Shown piece by piece: positions 16,300 through 23,260 of a stretch of DNA of 29,264 nt. Position 1 is the stretch's first letter. Each line of letters opens with the position of its first letter. The DNA is taken from positions 1 to 29,264 of the IMG/VR virus record IMGVR_UViG_3300048838_000051. One strand, 5' to 3'. Both the position numbers and the translations under genes were made by a program. The notes beneath the pieces are model-generated. The model was not told the DNA's origin. It worked only from the letters and a program-made list of their open reading frames with translations, and did not search any database. This stretch comes from a virus.

Positions 16300-17953
16300 A
16301 ACTGCCTCCTTTACCTGAGATGTCGCAGATGTCCAGCTCTTCGAACTCGACACCTTTGTGGTTAATTGCTTCGTGATACGGAACGGCGGTCAAGGGTTGA
16401 CCTCCTCGACTTCCATCTGGGTAACATGTAAATCCTCGTAGCCTTGGAGCATACCGCGCAAGAGTAGCAGCAAACTTCTGCACCTGTCCCTCATTGTTTC
16501 CGTCGGTTCCCCAAGGTGGTAGATTAATTGTACTGGAGATTGACATGTCAACGTAATCTTGTACGTCCGCTTGGAACTTGATTCTTCGCTCATGGTCCTG
16601 TGCCAAAGTTAGTGCGGTCTCGATCTTATCGGGGTCAACTCCGTATTCCCGGATAAGGTGTTCTGCTGTGGCATCAACAACGAACTGATACTTCCACTTC
16701 GTCCCAGCAGTAAGGAAACGTCGTTTGAAAGCAACTGCAAAAAGTGGCTCAATGCCAGTAGTTGTAGAGGCGAGTATTCCGATTGTTCCAGTTGGAGCGA
16801 TAGCTCTGTAAGCTTTCGGACGAGAGAGGTACAATCTGTCACAATGCTCGTTAGCTGCTCTTTCAGATTCGTCTCGGTAGACTCGAAGCCATTTGTGTAG
16901 TTCATCTGTCACCTCATATCGATAACCTCGTTTCAAGAGCCATTCGTGTAGACCCATAAGGCCCAGTCCGACTCTACGATTACGCTCGCGTACATCGTGG
17001 ACTTTTTGGTATGGAAGCTCCGCTCGCAAAGTTCCGCATATGAGGAACATCGCTCCGAGCCGTACACTTTCTTTGAGGTCCTCCAGACTGTCATGAGCGC
17101 CGAAATTGATTGCGCCAAGATTACATACGTCTGAATCATCCTCACTTGTAACTTCCGTGCAAGCGTTGCGTAGGGTTTCATTCTCCTTGTCGCCGAAGTT
17201 GAAGCTAAAGCCCGGTTCCCCGGTCATCATCGCCTGTCTACAGTTCTCCAAGAAAACCGGCGTAAGACGATTTGCTCCATTCAACCAATCGTTGTCGTAG
17301 TTGACGCTGATGTTGGTCATGTCCAACGGAGCGCGATGGTTGAAGTTCTCTTGCTTGGCTTGCCAGTGGGTCAGGCTTGGAGTAATGTGTTGCTCATGCC
17401 AGTTCTTCGCCTTCAGGAAGACCGGAATGTCCGGATGTTTCCAGTTCAGGCTCGCGTAGATCGCGCTCCTCCTGCTCCCTCCCTGCATCACGTTCTGGCC
17501 AATGCCGTTGATGGCTTCCATCAATGGGATCGGACCGCTTGCAACTCCACCAGTGCTCTCTAGAGGAGCCCCCGCTTCGCGGAACACGGAGTAGTCCACA
17601 CCGATTCCGCCACCAGTCATCAGGCATGAACTAGCTCTCCAGAAGAGATTGGCCCATTCTTCTCGGGTGTCAGCCTCACCACGAAGGAGGTAACAGTTGT
17701 TGAAGAACTTCCTTTTACGGCCGGCATAATAGAGATATCGGCCTCCGGGAATAAATCGGTGAGTCTTGATACGATCTGCAAGGGATCTGCGGTCGTCGTC
17801 AGACATAAGCTTAGGTTGTGATCCCCACCGAGATCCGCAAACATCTTCAACAGCACGGTCCGCCAGAGCGTCCCATGTGTCATTGTTTCCGTGCGCATAC
17901 TTATTCCTGAAGATTGATTCGGCAAACGTAGTCTTGAACCGTTGTACTTGCAA
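16289..17953 (-). CDS. nrdJ: Adenosylcobalamin-dependent (class II) ribonucleotide reductase
   Basis: This 554-residue enzyme converts ribonucleotides to deoxyribonucleotides for phage DNA synthesis. N263-A-C265-T-E267 is the active-site triad (radical Cys265). C87 and C277 form the likely redox pair. The segment GGGIGVDYS at 114-122 and PTGTIG at 387-392 are typical of the class II group. C-terminal Cys543 and Cys552 (GGSCGV end) are candidates for shuttling reducing power. The start is TTG 17953 with GGGAG upstream; the next Met is at residue 50. No NrdB-type small subunit is in the window, consistent with a B12-dependent enzyme. It overlaps the DUF2493 gene by 53 nt. Confidence 0.88.
   Translation of the reverse strand: MQVQRFKTTFAESIFRNKYAHGNNDTWDALADRAVEDVCGSRWGSQPKLMSDDDRRSLADRIKTHRFIPGGRYLYYAGRKRKFFNNCYLLRGEADTREEWANLFWRASSCLMTGGGIGVDYSVFREAGAPLESTGGVASGPIPLMEAINGIGQNVMQGGSRRSAIYASLNWKHPDIPVFLKAKNWHEQHITPSLTHWQAKQENFNHRAPLDMTNISVNYDNDWLNGANRLTPVFLENCRQAMMTGEPGFSFNFGDKENETLRNACTEVTSEDDSDVCNLGAINFGAHDSLEDLKESVRLGAMFLICGTLRAELPYQKVHDVRERNRRVGLGLMGLHEWLLKRGYRYEVTDELHKWLRVYRDESERAANEHCDRLYLSRPKAYRAIAPTGTIGILASTTTGIEPLFAVAFKRRFLTAGTKWKYQFVVDATAEHLIREYGVDPDKIETALTLAQDHERRIKFQADVQDYVDMSISSTINLPPWGTDGNNEGQVQKFAATLARYAPRLRGFTCYPDGSRGGQPLTAVPYHEAINHKGVEFEELDICDISGKGGSCGV
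16305..16310 (-). promoter_or_regulatory. Ribosome-binding site inside the reductase gene
   Basis: AGGAGG is embedded in the codons for the C-terminal Lys-Gly-Gly-Ser of the reductase, five bases before GTG 16299. It decides the start of the 43-residue membrane protein. Confidence 0.7.
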
Positions 17954-18290
17954 TTGTTACTCCCCATGTTGGCTTGTTTTGTTTTATCATCTGCTGAATC
18001 ATGTTCGCAGTCCCGGGCGTAGATTCGTAACGCAGATATACAAGAGCATCGGCATAATCCGCCATCTGTTTGTTGCGAAGTACACCAGCAGCCTTGTTGT
18101 ATTTGTACCAATCTGCTGAAAAATACATCACTGGGATTGCGTTGTCTTTGGCCCACTCACTCCCCATCCAATCTACACCTCTTGCTCCTCCACACACTAC
18201 CTCGTCGATCACAAAAGGACAGAGTTGCATGGTCGCGTTCAACAGTAGAACATTAGTCAGGCTTCGGCTCCCCGCTATGATGACTTTCAT
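17901..18290 (-). CDS. DUF2493 / YspA-like SLOG-family protein
   Basis: This 129-residue protein opens with MKVIIAGSR and contains the segments CGGARGVDWMG (33-43), FSADW (57-61) and KAAGVLRN (66-73), the signature of the DUF2493 (YspA, cpYAK69-related) branch of the SLOG superfamily. SLOG proteins bind nucleotides or nucleotide-derived ligands in a Rossmann-like fold; the reaction for this branch is not established. Its place directly before the reductase suggests a link to nucleotide metabolism or nucleotide sensing. It has AAGGAG just before the ATG. Confidence 0.85.
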   Translation of the reverse strand: MKVIIAGSRSLTNVLLLNATMQLCPFVIDEVVCGGARGVDWMGSEWAKDNAIPVMYFSADWYKYNKAAGVLRNKQMADYADALVYLRYESTPGTANMIQQMIKQNKPTWGVTIASTTVQDYVCRINLQE

Positions 18291-18405
18291 ACTCCTTGAT
18301 GTCCTTTTCAGCTTCTTGTTTTTGGAGGTTGGACAGGCGATGCTTCTTGGTCTTAGAATTCCCCCGGAAGTGAATTACCGGGGGATCTTCTTTAATCTTT
18401 TGCAT
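18253..18405 (-). CDS. Small charged protein of unknown function
   Basis: A 50-residue frame between Rz1 and the DUF2493 gene. Start at ATG 18405 (overlap of 14 nt with Rz1) is preferred over ATG 18450, which would overlap Rz1 by 59 nt. The product is strongly charged (HFRGNSKTKKHRLSNLQKQE) and probably helical or disordered. It overlaps the start of the DUF2493 gene by 38 nt. The ribosome site is weak, so it may not be real, but leaving it out would leave a gap of about 100 nt in an otherwise gap-free block. Confidence 0.4.
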   Translation of the reverse strand: MQKIKEDPPVIHFRGNSKTKKHRLSNLQKQEAEKDIKEYESHHSGEPKPD

Positions 18406-18634
18406 TTGCCCAGTCCGCCAAGTTCTTGTGTTGAGTTGCACACTGTCCATAGAGATCTATCAACTCCACGGTAAAGGTTAACAGCTCCCCCATATCCTTG
18501 GCCTTAGTCAGGGGGATTGGGGGGCAAGGCTGAGTCAGCCCCGGTGGCGCTGTTGGCCGCACGAATTGCGTCGTTGAGGAGCATCCTGCCATTATCAGGC
18601 AGCTCACAACGATACACAGGCTTTTCCACTTCAC
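18392..18634 (-). CDS. Rz1: Rz1-like outer-membrane spanin lipoprotein
   Basis: This 80-residue protein starts at GTG 18634 with GAGG six bases upstream. A short basic start and hydrophobic core lead to a lipobox ending MAGC (Cys18), followed by Ser/Thr and a Pro-rich stretch (RPTAPPGLTQPCPPIPL), as in Rz1 proteins. The mature lipoprotein would sit in the outer membrane and pair with Rz to fuse outer and inner membranes in the last step of lysis. It lies in another frame of the Rz gene with 131 nt overlap, the classical embedded Rz/Rz1 layout. Confidence 0.85.
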   Translation of the reverse strand: MKWKSLCIVVSCLIMAGCSSTTQFVRPTAPPGLTQPCPPIPLTKAKDMGELLTFTVELIDLYGQCATQHKNLADWANAKD

Positions 18635-18929
18635 GAATGACCTCTTTAGTTATCGTTTGAACACGCTTCTTCAACTGGGCAAGGGCCTTTTGAAGGGCAC
18701 GGTCCAGCTCCGCAGAGCGGGCAGTCTCCTGCTCGATCTTTCTCAATAGCGCCTGTTGCTGCGCTACCCGTTCCTGTGCGATCTCTGCTTTCAGGCTCTC
18801 GTAGCGGCTGTTTGCGAACTTGTAGCCCGTCCAGATACCCGTACCAAAGATCGAGGACACTATCGCGGCTAGGATCGCCAGTTTTGTACCTAGCGACCAT
18901 AGCTTAAACGCCGGCAGGAGAGGTATCAT
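18504..18929 (-). CDS. Rz: Rz-like inner-membrane spanin
   Basis: This 141-residue protein has an N-terminal membrane segment (LAILAAIVSSIFGTGIWTGY, residues 17-36), a long charged coiled coil (about 40-95) and a C-terminal segment with YRCELPDNGRMLLNDAI, the signature ending of Rz proteins. It would span the periplasm and pair with Rz1. AGGTGG precedes the ATG. It overlaps the dNTP pyrophosphohydrolase gene by 26 nt. Unusually, it lies in the replication block on the strand opposite the endolysin. Confidence 0.88.
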   Translation of the reverse strand: MIPLLPAFKLWSLGTKLAILAAIVSSIFGTGIWTGYKFANSRYESLKAEIAQERVAQQQALLRKIEQETARSAELDRALQKALAQLKKRVQTITKEVIREVEKPVYRCELPDNGRMLLNDAIRAANSATGADSALPPNPPD

Positions 18930-19389
18930 GCTTCCACCTATCGTCCAGATCCTGACGATTCTTCATCATCCAGTGAAGAAACTGGACGCAACAACCAAGA
19001 TGGGCGGTATGAGGCAGACCAGACTCAGGATCAATATCTTCGCCACGGTTGATCGCTGAGAGGTGTCGCATAGCCGCAGCGATAAGGCGAGAATAGTTGA
19101 TACCGTTGCGCCAATTATGAGCAGCATACTTGCTAGCTCCAAAAGTGAGTACACGGCCTACATCCTCCAAGAAATCTGAATCCAACAGGTCCATCCTAGG
19201 CTTGTTTTGATCGAACTTGATTCCCATAGACCAGTCAGGAACAACTGAACTAGTCTCCATAGAACTCTCCCCAGTTGATTGTGGCGAGTTGGGCGTCACT
19301 CGGTAAGTGGGGAAATCCGCAGAATTCATCGGCCTCTGCTTCGGGTACAGAGTTTCCCACGGTATTTGGTACTTGTCGCTCGCACTCAT
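18904..19389 (-). CDS. DUF5664 / MazZ-type dATP/dGTP pyrophosphohydrolase
   Basis: The 161-residue protein has a loose N-terminal leader (1-54) and a core at 55-142: GIKFDQNKPRMDLL, then VLTFGASKYAAHNWRNG, then AAAMRHLSAINRGEDIDPES, then GLPHTAHLGCCVQF. This is the pattern of the DUF5664 dATP/dGTP diphosphohydrolase family, an all-alpha MazG-like group binding metal through the Glu/Asp and His clusters. Members cut purine dNTPs to dNMP and pyrophosphate; MazZ of 2-aminoadenine phages belongs to this type of enzyme. No PurZ or DatZ gene is in the window, so base replacement is not shown. Internal Met44 or Met55 are other possible starts. Confidence 0.8.
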   Translation of the reverse strand: MSASDKYQIPWETLYPKQRPMNSADFPTYRVTPNSPQSTGESSMETSSVVPDWSMGIKFDQNKPRMDLLDSDFLEDVGRVLTFGASKYAAHNWRNGINYSRLIAAAMRHLSAINRGEDIDPESGLPHTAHLGCCVQFLHWMMKNRQDLDDRWKHDTSPAGV

Positions 19390-19397
19390 AAGTTGAA

Positions 19398-19952
19398 TTA
19401 GGCTTCACCAGAAACATGTTGATCGGCATTAGGCAATCCTCGTAGTTTCGGCAAGGTATTATACAGGATGTACCCTTGCCGCTGTGCATCCGTTAGAGCG
19501 TTGTGAGCCTTGCCCGAAAGAGGGACTTCCATGCGTGGGATAAACGAGCACAGAGTTCGAAAGCAACGACTCTGCCGAAAGTGCCATGGGCAGGCAATAC
19601 CTACTTCCTCAAAGGCATCCCGCAGGATCACGTTGTCGAAGTCTGCTCCGTTGCTCCAGACCCCGCCAATCTTGTGCTTGCTGATCCAGTTGGCATAGGC
19701 TTGCAGTACGTTTGTCAACGATACATCACCACTGAAAGTGTCTGCACGTACTTCCTTGTCCTGAGTGAACCACCAGCGTACTGTAGACACATCGATGTGC
19801 CGGTTCGGCTGGCTGTTTACTGCGACCGTTTTGTAGAACTCATCGACGATTCTAGCTAGGTTGATGTCGATGATGACTGCCCCGATCGAGAGAATCACAG
19901 CATTCCTCTTGGAACTCAGTGTCTCTATGTCGTGCATCAGTTCGTAACTCAT
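19398..19952 (-). CDS. DEDDh 3'-5' exonuclease (Rv2179c/ExoVIII-like)
   Basis: This 184-residue nuclease has D8-I-E10 (segment MHDIETLS), the second acidic site in NGADFD (101-106) and H150-NALTD155, the complete DEDDh set of DnaQ-fold exonucleases. TVRWWFTQD and VWSNGADFDN are typical of the Rv2179c-like exoribonuclease and phage exonuclease VIII group. It would degrade DNA or RNA from 3' ends with two metal ions; the substrate is not predictable from sequence. Its ATG overlaps the stop of the preceding exonuclease gene (ATGA), so the two nucleases are translationally coupled. Confidence 0.85.
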   Translation of the reverse strand: MSYELMHDIETLSSKRNAVILSIGAVIIDINLARIVDEFYKTVAVNSQPNRHIDVSTVRWWFTQDKEVRADTFSGDVSLTNVLQAYANWISKHKIGGVWSNGADFDNVILRDAFEEVGIACPWHFRQSRCFRTLCSFIPRMEVPLSGKAHNALTDAQRQGYILYNTLPKLRGLPNADQHVSGEA

Positions 19953-20692
19953 AGGCTTACAAATTTCCCTTCAGGCCCGGGAGCCTGTGATTTTCCACCT
20001 CGGAACCAGTGACCACAACACTTGCATTGGTATCTGGTGTACTTGGCGGTTTTAGTGAAAGCAAACCCTCGGCGTTGGTAGTCTGCGCCTCCGCAGTTAG
20101 GGCAAACAAGCCCCTGCGGATCGTACAGAGAGTAGTTGGCATGGTCATGCACCCACGGCAGCAATCGCTGATACACCTTTTCAAGCAGCAAGACATCCTG
20201 CTTGTTGTACAGCTCCATTTCAGCCCAAGCCTGTGGATCGCGATCCATACATCGAGCCCACAAGGTGTGGCCCCTATGCTCATACTTGCGACCTACGCCT
20301 AGAGCTTGAGCAATGAAATCCAGCTTGTTGCTGGGAAATCGGAACTGCTTCTTGGCTGTCTTGAGAAGGTCAATCTGCTTATACGGAGCCGGAGCTTCGA
20401 TGTTGTACAGCAGAAACTCCTTGTTCAGCGTTGGAATGTCGAACTTGGTTCCATTGTAGTGCACCACAGCATCTGCTTCTGAGAGCAGCTTGTGTACTTT
20501 CTTGAGCATTCGCTTTGCGCCATCAGCATAGACAGACGAAAAGTACACCTCGTCTCCGCCTAGCCATTTGGCGCTCCAGCATAGAACATAGCCGCTGGCT
20601 TGGATCTGATTGATACCTACGTTCTGATTCCATAGCCCCCAAACGTGTACCAAGTTTGGTGCGGTCTCAATGTCCAGTATTAGGATCTTCAA
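19949..20692 (-). CDS. RNase H-fold 3'-5' exonuclease with C-terminal zinc ribbon
   Basis: The start is placed at TTG 20692, which gives MKILILDIETAP and has AGGAG seven bases upstream; ATG 20722 has no such site and increases the overlap with the previous gene. The 247-residue product has D7-I-E9, then VVHYNGTKFDIP (about 77-88), SNKLDFIAQALG and YNKQDVLLL, fitting a DEDDy-type YprB/DnaQ-like nuclease. The C-terminal 45 residues are a zinc ribbon with CPNCG and CKCCG knuckles, likely for nucleic-acid binding. A role in host DNA breakdown or replication repair is inferred. Confidence 0.8.
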   Translation of the reverse strand: MKILILDIETAPNLVHVWGLWNQNVGINQIQASGYVLCWSAKWLGGDEVYFSSVYADGAKRMLKKVHKLLSEADAVVHYNGTKFDIPTLNKEFLLYNIEAPAPYKQIDLLKTAKKQFRFPSNKLDFIAQALGVGRKYEHRGHTLWARCMDRDPQAWAEMELYNKQDVLLLEKVYQRLLPWVHDHANYSLYDPQGLVCPNCGGADYQRRGFAFTKTAKYTRYQCKCCGHWFRGGKSQAPGPEGKFVSL

Positions 20693-20903
20693 GAGGTAGC
20701 TCCTGTTGTTTGCCAACTTCACTCGGAGGCATTGCTCGGAAGAGCTTTTCTGCGGCCTCCCCGATCTGGCTTATCGGCATCGCTCCCCGCGCTAGAAGGG
20801 ATTTTAGACCGGCTTCGACCACTACGGCCAACTCCCGGTCCCGGAACACGCTGTTCACTTGGTACGTGTTCCCGTCCAGCTCGATTACTGACATTACTCG
20901 CAT
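20667..20903 (-). CDS. Small unknown protein overlapping the nuclease gene
   Basis: This 78-residue frame starts at ATG 20903 with GGAG five bases upstream. The N-terminal half alternates polar and hydrophobic residues (VIELDGNTYQVNSVFRDREL), followed by a helix (IGEAAEKLFRAM) and a polar tail. G+C-rich third positions look like real coding. It overlaps the 3' end of the PD-(D/E)XK nuclease frame by 185 nt and the next exonuclease by 26 nt. No family recognised. It is probably the true gene in the overlap, while the nuclease tail there may be non-functional. Confidence 0.6.
   Translation of the reverse strand: MRVMSVIELDGNTYQVNSVFRDRELAVVVEAGLKSLLARGAMPISQIGEAAEKLFRAMPPSEVGKQQELPLEDPNTGH
20700..20704 (-). 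promoter_or_regulatory. Ribosome-binding site deciding the TTG start of the zinc-ribbon exonuclease
   Basis: AGGAG with a seven-base spacer precedes TTG 20692. The resulting N-terminus, MKILILDIETAP, is the usual beginning of this nuclease family, so signal and homology agree. Confidence 0.65.
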
Positions 20904-21234
20904 ACACTAGCTCCATGAAGTGCCGTAGATCTATCACGGCAAGGGGATCAGATCGATCCTGTTGGATTACCAGAAGAGGCCGAGTGCCTGTGGCTACGTT
21001 GTCTGTCGTATCTTCCCACAGATCGTACACAGACATAGCTGCACGACGTTTACACTCGACCGAATACGGAAACTTCTCGACAGCTCTTTCGGACAGCAGA
21101 ACATCTACCCCAGAGGCACCCATACTGGTGCTTCTCACATCCCTTTCGGTCAGCTCTGGGTAGTCCGTGAGGATCTCGTCACGAACTAGCTGCTGTAGTT
21201 TCCGGCCTTTCGCTTTCGCTGACTGTGGTCGCAC
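20719..21234 (-). CDS. PD-(D/E)XK nuclease, Holliday-junction-resolvase-like
   Basis: It starts at GTG 21234 with GGAGG six bases upstream. The catalytic set is E20, D44 (SGVDVLLS) and E60-C-K62 (VECKRR), the layout of small PD-(D/E)XK nucleases that resolve branched DNA; the leading KAKGRKLQQLVRDE is typical of phage members. The nuclease domain ends near residue 114 (DLRHFMELVYASN). The last 57 residues are Arg/Ser/Gly/Pro-rich and lie entirely over another good reading frame, so they look like read-through. Likely role: processing replication or recombination branches before packaging. The start overlaps the flap exonuclease by 56 nt. Confidence 0.75.
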   Translation of the reverse strand: MRPQSAKAKGRKLQQLVRDEILTDYPELTERDVRSTSMGASGVDVLLSERAVEKFPYSVECKRRAAMSVYDLWEDTTDNVATGTRPLLVIQQDRSDPLAVIDLRHFMELVYASNVSNRAGREHVPSEQRVPGPGVGRSGRSRSKIPSSAGSDADKPDRGGRRKALPSNASE

Positions 21235-21919
21235 CTAATTCCTCCAAGATGTTCACATACTCTTCCTCGCTTCGGAGAATAGTAAGAAGCTTGCGATTAA
21301 GAAGGAAACGCTCTCTGTCGTTATACAGCTCGTAGACTCGGGCTTCCATTTCGGAGGGACGTAGAGCCTGTAGGTGGCGCCCGGCTTTAACGGTTCCGAT
21401 TCCTGCAACTCCTCGCACATTATCACTAGTGTCCCCAATGAGCATATGCGACCAAAAAGCCAAGGCAGCTTCGTCAGGAGTAATGACCTCGCTTTGTTCA
21501 CGAACAAAGTTATAGTGCTCTCCTGCGATCTGGCGAAAATCCTTGTCGATGGAGCAGATGACAGCACCCGGAACATGAGCGATTCCGATTCCGTCGTCAG
21601 CTTCGTATCCGGCGCAGACTTCAGCGCCCCATTCTCTAACCAGAAGGTCACGCAGGGTATCCAAGTGCCTTGGTTTGGGGATGTCATCACGGTTACGCTT
21701 GTAGTCCGGATAGAGCAGCTTTCTAAAGTTTTCAGAGCCGCTAAGAAAGATTCGATATTCAGCAGTCTTAACAGTACCGAGGATACGATCAAGGAGCTCA
21801 TCGGTTCTTGCGATAGCGATGCGTTCATTTTCCGATATTGGGTTTGTTTTTGTTGGTTCGCAGCTGGCCGCACAGCGGTAAGCCACGATGTCTCCGTCGA
21901 TTAACGCTATGCGGCCCAC
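21179..21919 (-). CDS. 5'-3' flap exonuclease (T5 D15/T7 gp6-like)
   Basis: This 246-residue enzyme starts at GTG 21919 with GGAG upstream. Metal-binding acids are in order: D8 and D10 (LIDGDI), E106-A-D108-D109 (YEADD), D125 and D127 (SIDKD), D163 and D166 (GDTSDN). A basic arch segment (DYKRNRDD) and a helix-hairpin-helix-like GVAGIGTVKA follow. The full set of conserved residues suggests an active enzyme that removes 5' flaps and RNA primers during phage replication. It lies between SSB and a branched-DNA nuclease, as in many phage replication blocks. Confidence 0.9.
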   Translation of the reverse strand: MGRIALIDGDIVAYRCAASCEPTKTNPISENERIAIARTDELLDRILGTVKTAEYRIFLSGSENFRKLLYPDYKRNRDDIPKPRHLDTLRDLLVREWGAEVCAGYEADDGIGIAHVPGAVICSIDKDFRQIAGEHYNFVREQSEVITPDEAALAFWSHMLIGDTSDNVRGVAGIGTVKAGRHLQALRPSEMEARVYELYNDRERFLLNRKLLTILRSEEEYVNILEELGATTVSESERPETTAASS

Positions 21920-21922
21920 TAT

Positions 21923-22501
21923 TTACTCCGGAATGTCGTCAGACATGTCAGCCATGCCTTGTCGGCCGACAACAAACTCCTCGAACTGCACCGCAGCTTT
22001 GATCACATCCTCTACCTTCGTAGGTTTGCCACCAGCCGTAAGCATAGCCACAGCGGTAGACAAGCTACTCTGGCGAATAATGAGTGCTTGTTTGCTCTTC
22101 TCAAAGTCAAAGCGTTCCCGGTCCAGCTTGTTTTTCTCATCCCAGTTTGTAGCCACTGCTCCTCCACGCGCCTGTCGTACTGCTGCTTGTCCTTGGGGGG
22201 CCTCGTTGACTGCTGCTCGCACTACCGAGGTTGCATCAGTGGTACCTGCGCTAACCCAGTCAAGGAACCCCTTCTCGTTCTTCACTGTCTCGACAACGAA
22301 CAGGTCCCCTTTCTTGGCACCTGCCATGGTTTCCCACACACCCTTGTCTGCAGCGAAGCTGAACAGTTTCTTGGCATCGACTTTACCAAAGGTAATGTTG
22401 TCAAACGTCACGGTCATTTCTTCGTACGACCGAGTACCCTTAGCAATCGTTTTCACAGAGATGTCGATTACCTTGATGTTCATTGTTTTCGTTTCAGCCA
22501 T
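21923..22501 (-). CDS. ssb: Single-stranded DNA-binding protein (OB-fold type)
   Basis: The start is set at ATG 22501, five bases after AGGAG and sharing one base with the polymerase stop (TAATG); an ATG at 22525 lies further into the polymerase gene. The 192-residue product has a beta-rich N-terminal half with OB-fold character (MTVTFDNITFG, DLFVVETVKNEKGF), a charged linker and helix, and an acidic C-terminus (DMSDDIPE) like the protein-binding tail of SSBs. It would coat single-stranded DNA at the fork. Position next to polymerase and flap exonuclease supports the call; no exact family was identified. Confidence 0.7.
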   Translation of the reverse strand: MAETKTMNIKVIDISVKTIAKGTRSYEEMTVTFDNITFGKVDAKKLFSFAADKGVWETMAGAKKGDLFVVETVKNEKGFLDWVSAGTTDATSVVRAAVNEAPQGQAAVRQARGGAVATNWDEKNKLDRERFDFEKSKQALIIRQSSLSTAVAMLTAGGKPTKVEDVIKAAVQFEEFVVGRQGMADMSDDIPE

Positions 22502-23259
22502 TATTGCTCCTGTTGTGCCAGCCAAGTCTGGTAGCTGGTCATAGTCTTTTCGTCTAGTGTCGGCCCCAACTTGACTTCTCCCGGAAAGGAGATCGGAACC
22601 TTGATGTGGAATATTCGCTCGATCTGAGACGAGACATCCCTAAAAGCCGCTATAGCAGTAGTAGCTACCCGCTTAATTTCCTCCACCGTTGGACAATCGT
22701 ACACAATACTGTCGTGTACCGTATTCACCGCCAAAGATGTCGAACCCAGTTGGCGGAGGCGATTTCTCAAGATGACACGAGCAATCATCACAATGTCTGC
22801 TCCTGTTCCTTGAACCGGCCAGTTGCTCAGTGTGGTCCACGGAATATCCCCGTTGGGCCTTAGTGGTACCATCCACTCCATCCCCAGAGGGGATTGTATA
22901 GGTCTCCTGCTCGCTACAAGTCGTGCCCATGTCTGGTGTGTATTATCTAGCCCGCTGTATTTGGCAAAGAAGGCTTCATTGAGACCATCCCAGTACTTCG
23001 GGTCTTTCGAGACATGGAAGAAATCGGGGTCATGGGCGAACGCCCAACCCGAACCACGGAAAATGGTCCTGAACAGGAAACGCTTGGCAATGAGACGCTC
23101 GGGGAGCTGTAACACACGACGGTTCTTTTCATGGATATCCTTCTCAGGGTCATCGGGATTTGCATCCCTGTCATTGAGTTCTGCTATCCCTATCGGATCT
23201 CCCGACAGGAAGACTGCTACGCGCCATTCAAGTTGCGCGCTATCGATCTGAACCAGCAT
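22501..23259 (-). CDS. polA: DNA polymerase family A, C-terminal half (palm/fingers)
   Basis: This 252-residue protein begins almost exactly at motif A (D6-SAQ9-L-E11-W-R13). Motif B reads R55-LIA-K59-RFLF63, then F67-R68-G69, where E. coli Pol I has Tyr766-Gly767. WPVQGTGADI (147-156) and motif C VH182D183 follow. All catalytic acids for nucleotide addition are present, but the thumb, the exonuclease and the TGRLSS motif are encoded by the separate upstream gene. Start at ATG 23259 has AGGA upstream and lies one base after the stop of a 70-residue gene. It presumably assembles with the N-terminal half. Confidence 0.9.
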   Translation of the reverse strand: MLVQIDSAQLEWRVAVFLSGDPIGIAELNDRDANPDDPEKDIHEKNRRVLQLPERLIAKRFLFRTIFRGSGWAFAHDPDFFHVSKDPKYWDGLNEAFFAKYSGLDNTHQTWARLVASRRPIQSPLGMEWMVPLRPNGDIPWTTLSNWPVQGTGADIVMIARVILRNRLRQLGSTSLAVNTVHDSIVYDCPTVEEIKRVATTAIAAFRDVSSQIERIFHIKVPISFPGEVKLGPTLDEKTMTSYQTWLAQQEQ

Positions 23260-23260
23260 C

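Noticed and set aside
16168-16353. Start of the small membrane protein at ATG 16353
   Set aside because: It has no good ribosome site and a 65-nt overlap with the reductase, whereas GTG 16299 follows AGGAGG with ideal spacing.
21374-21904. 176-residue plus-strand frame opposite the flap exonuclease
   Set aside because: The opposite strand encodes a complete set of flap-exonuclease motifs in the same bases.
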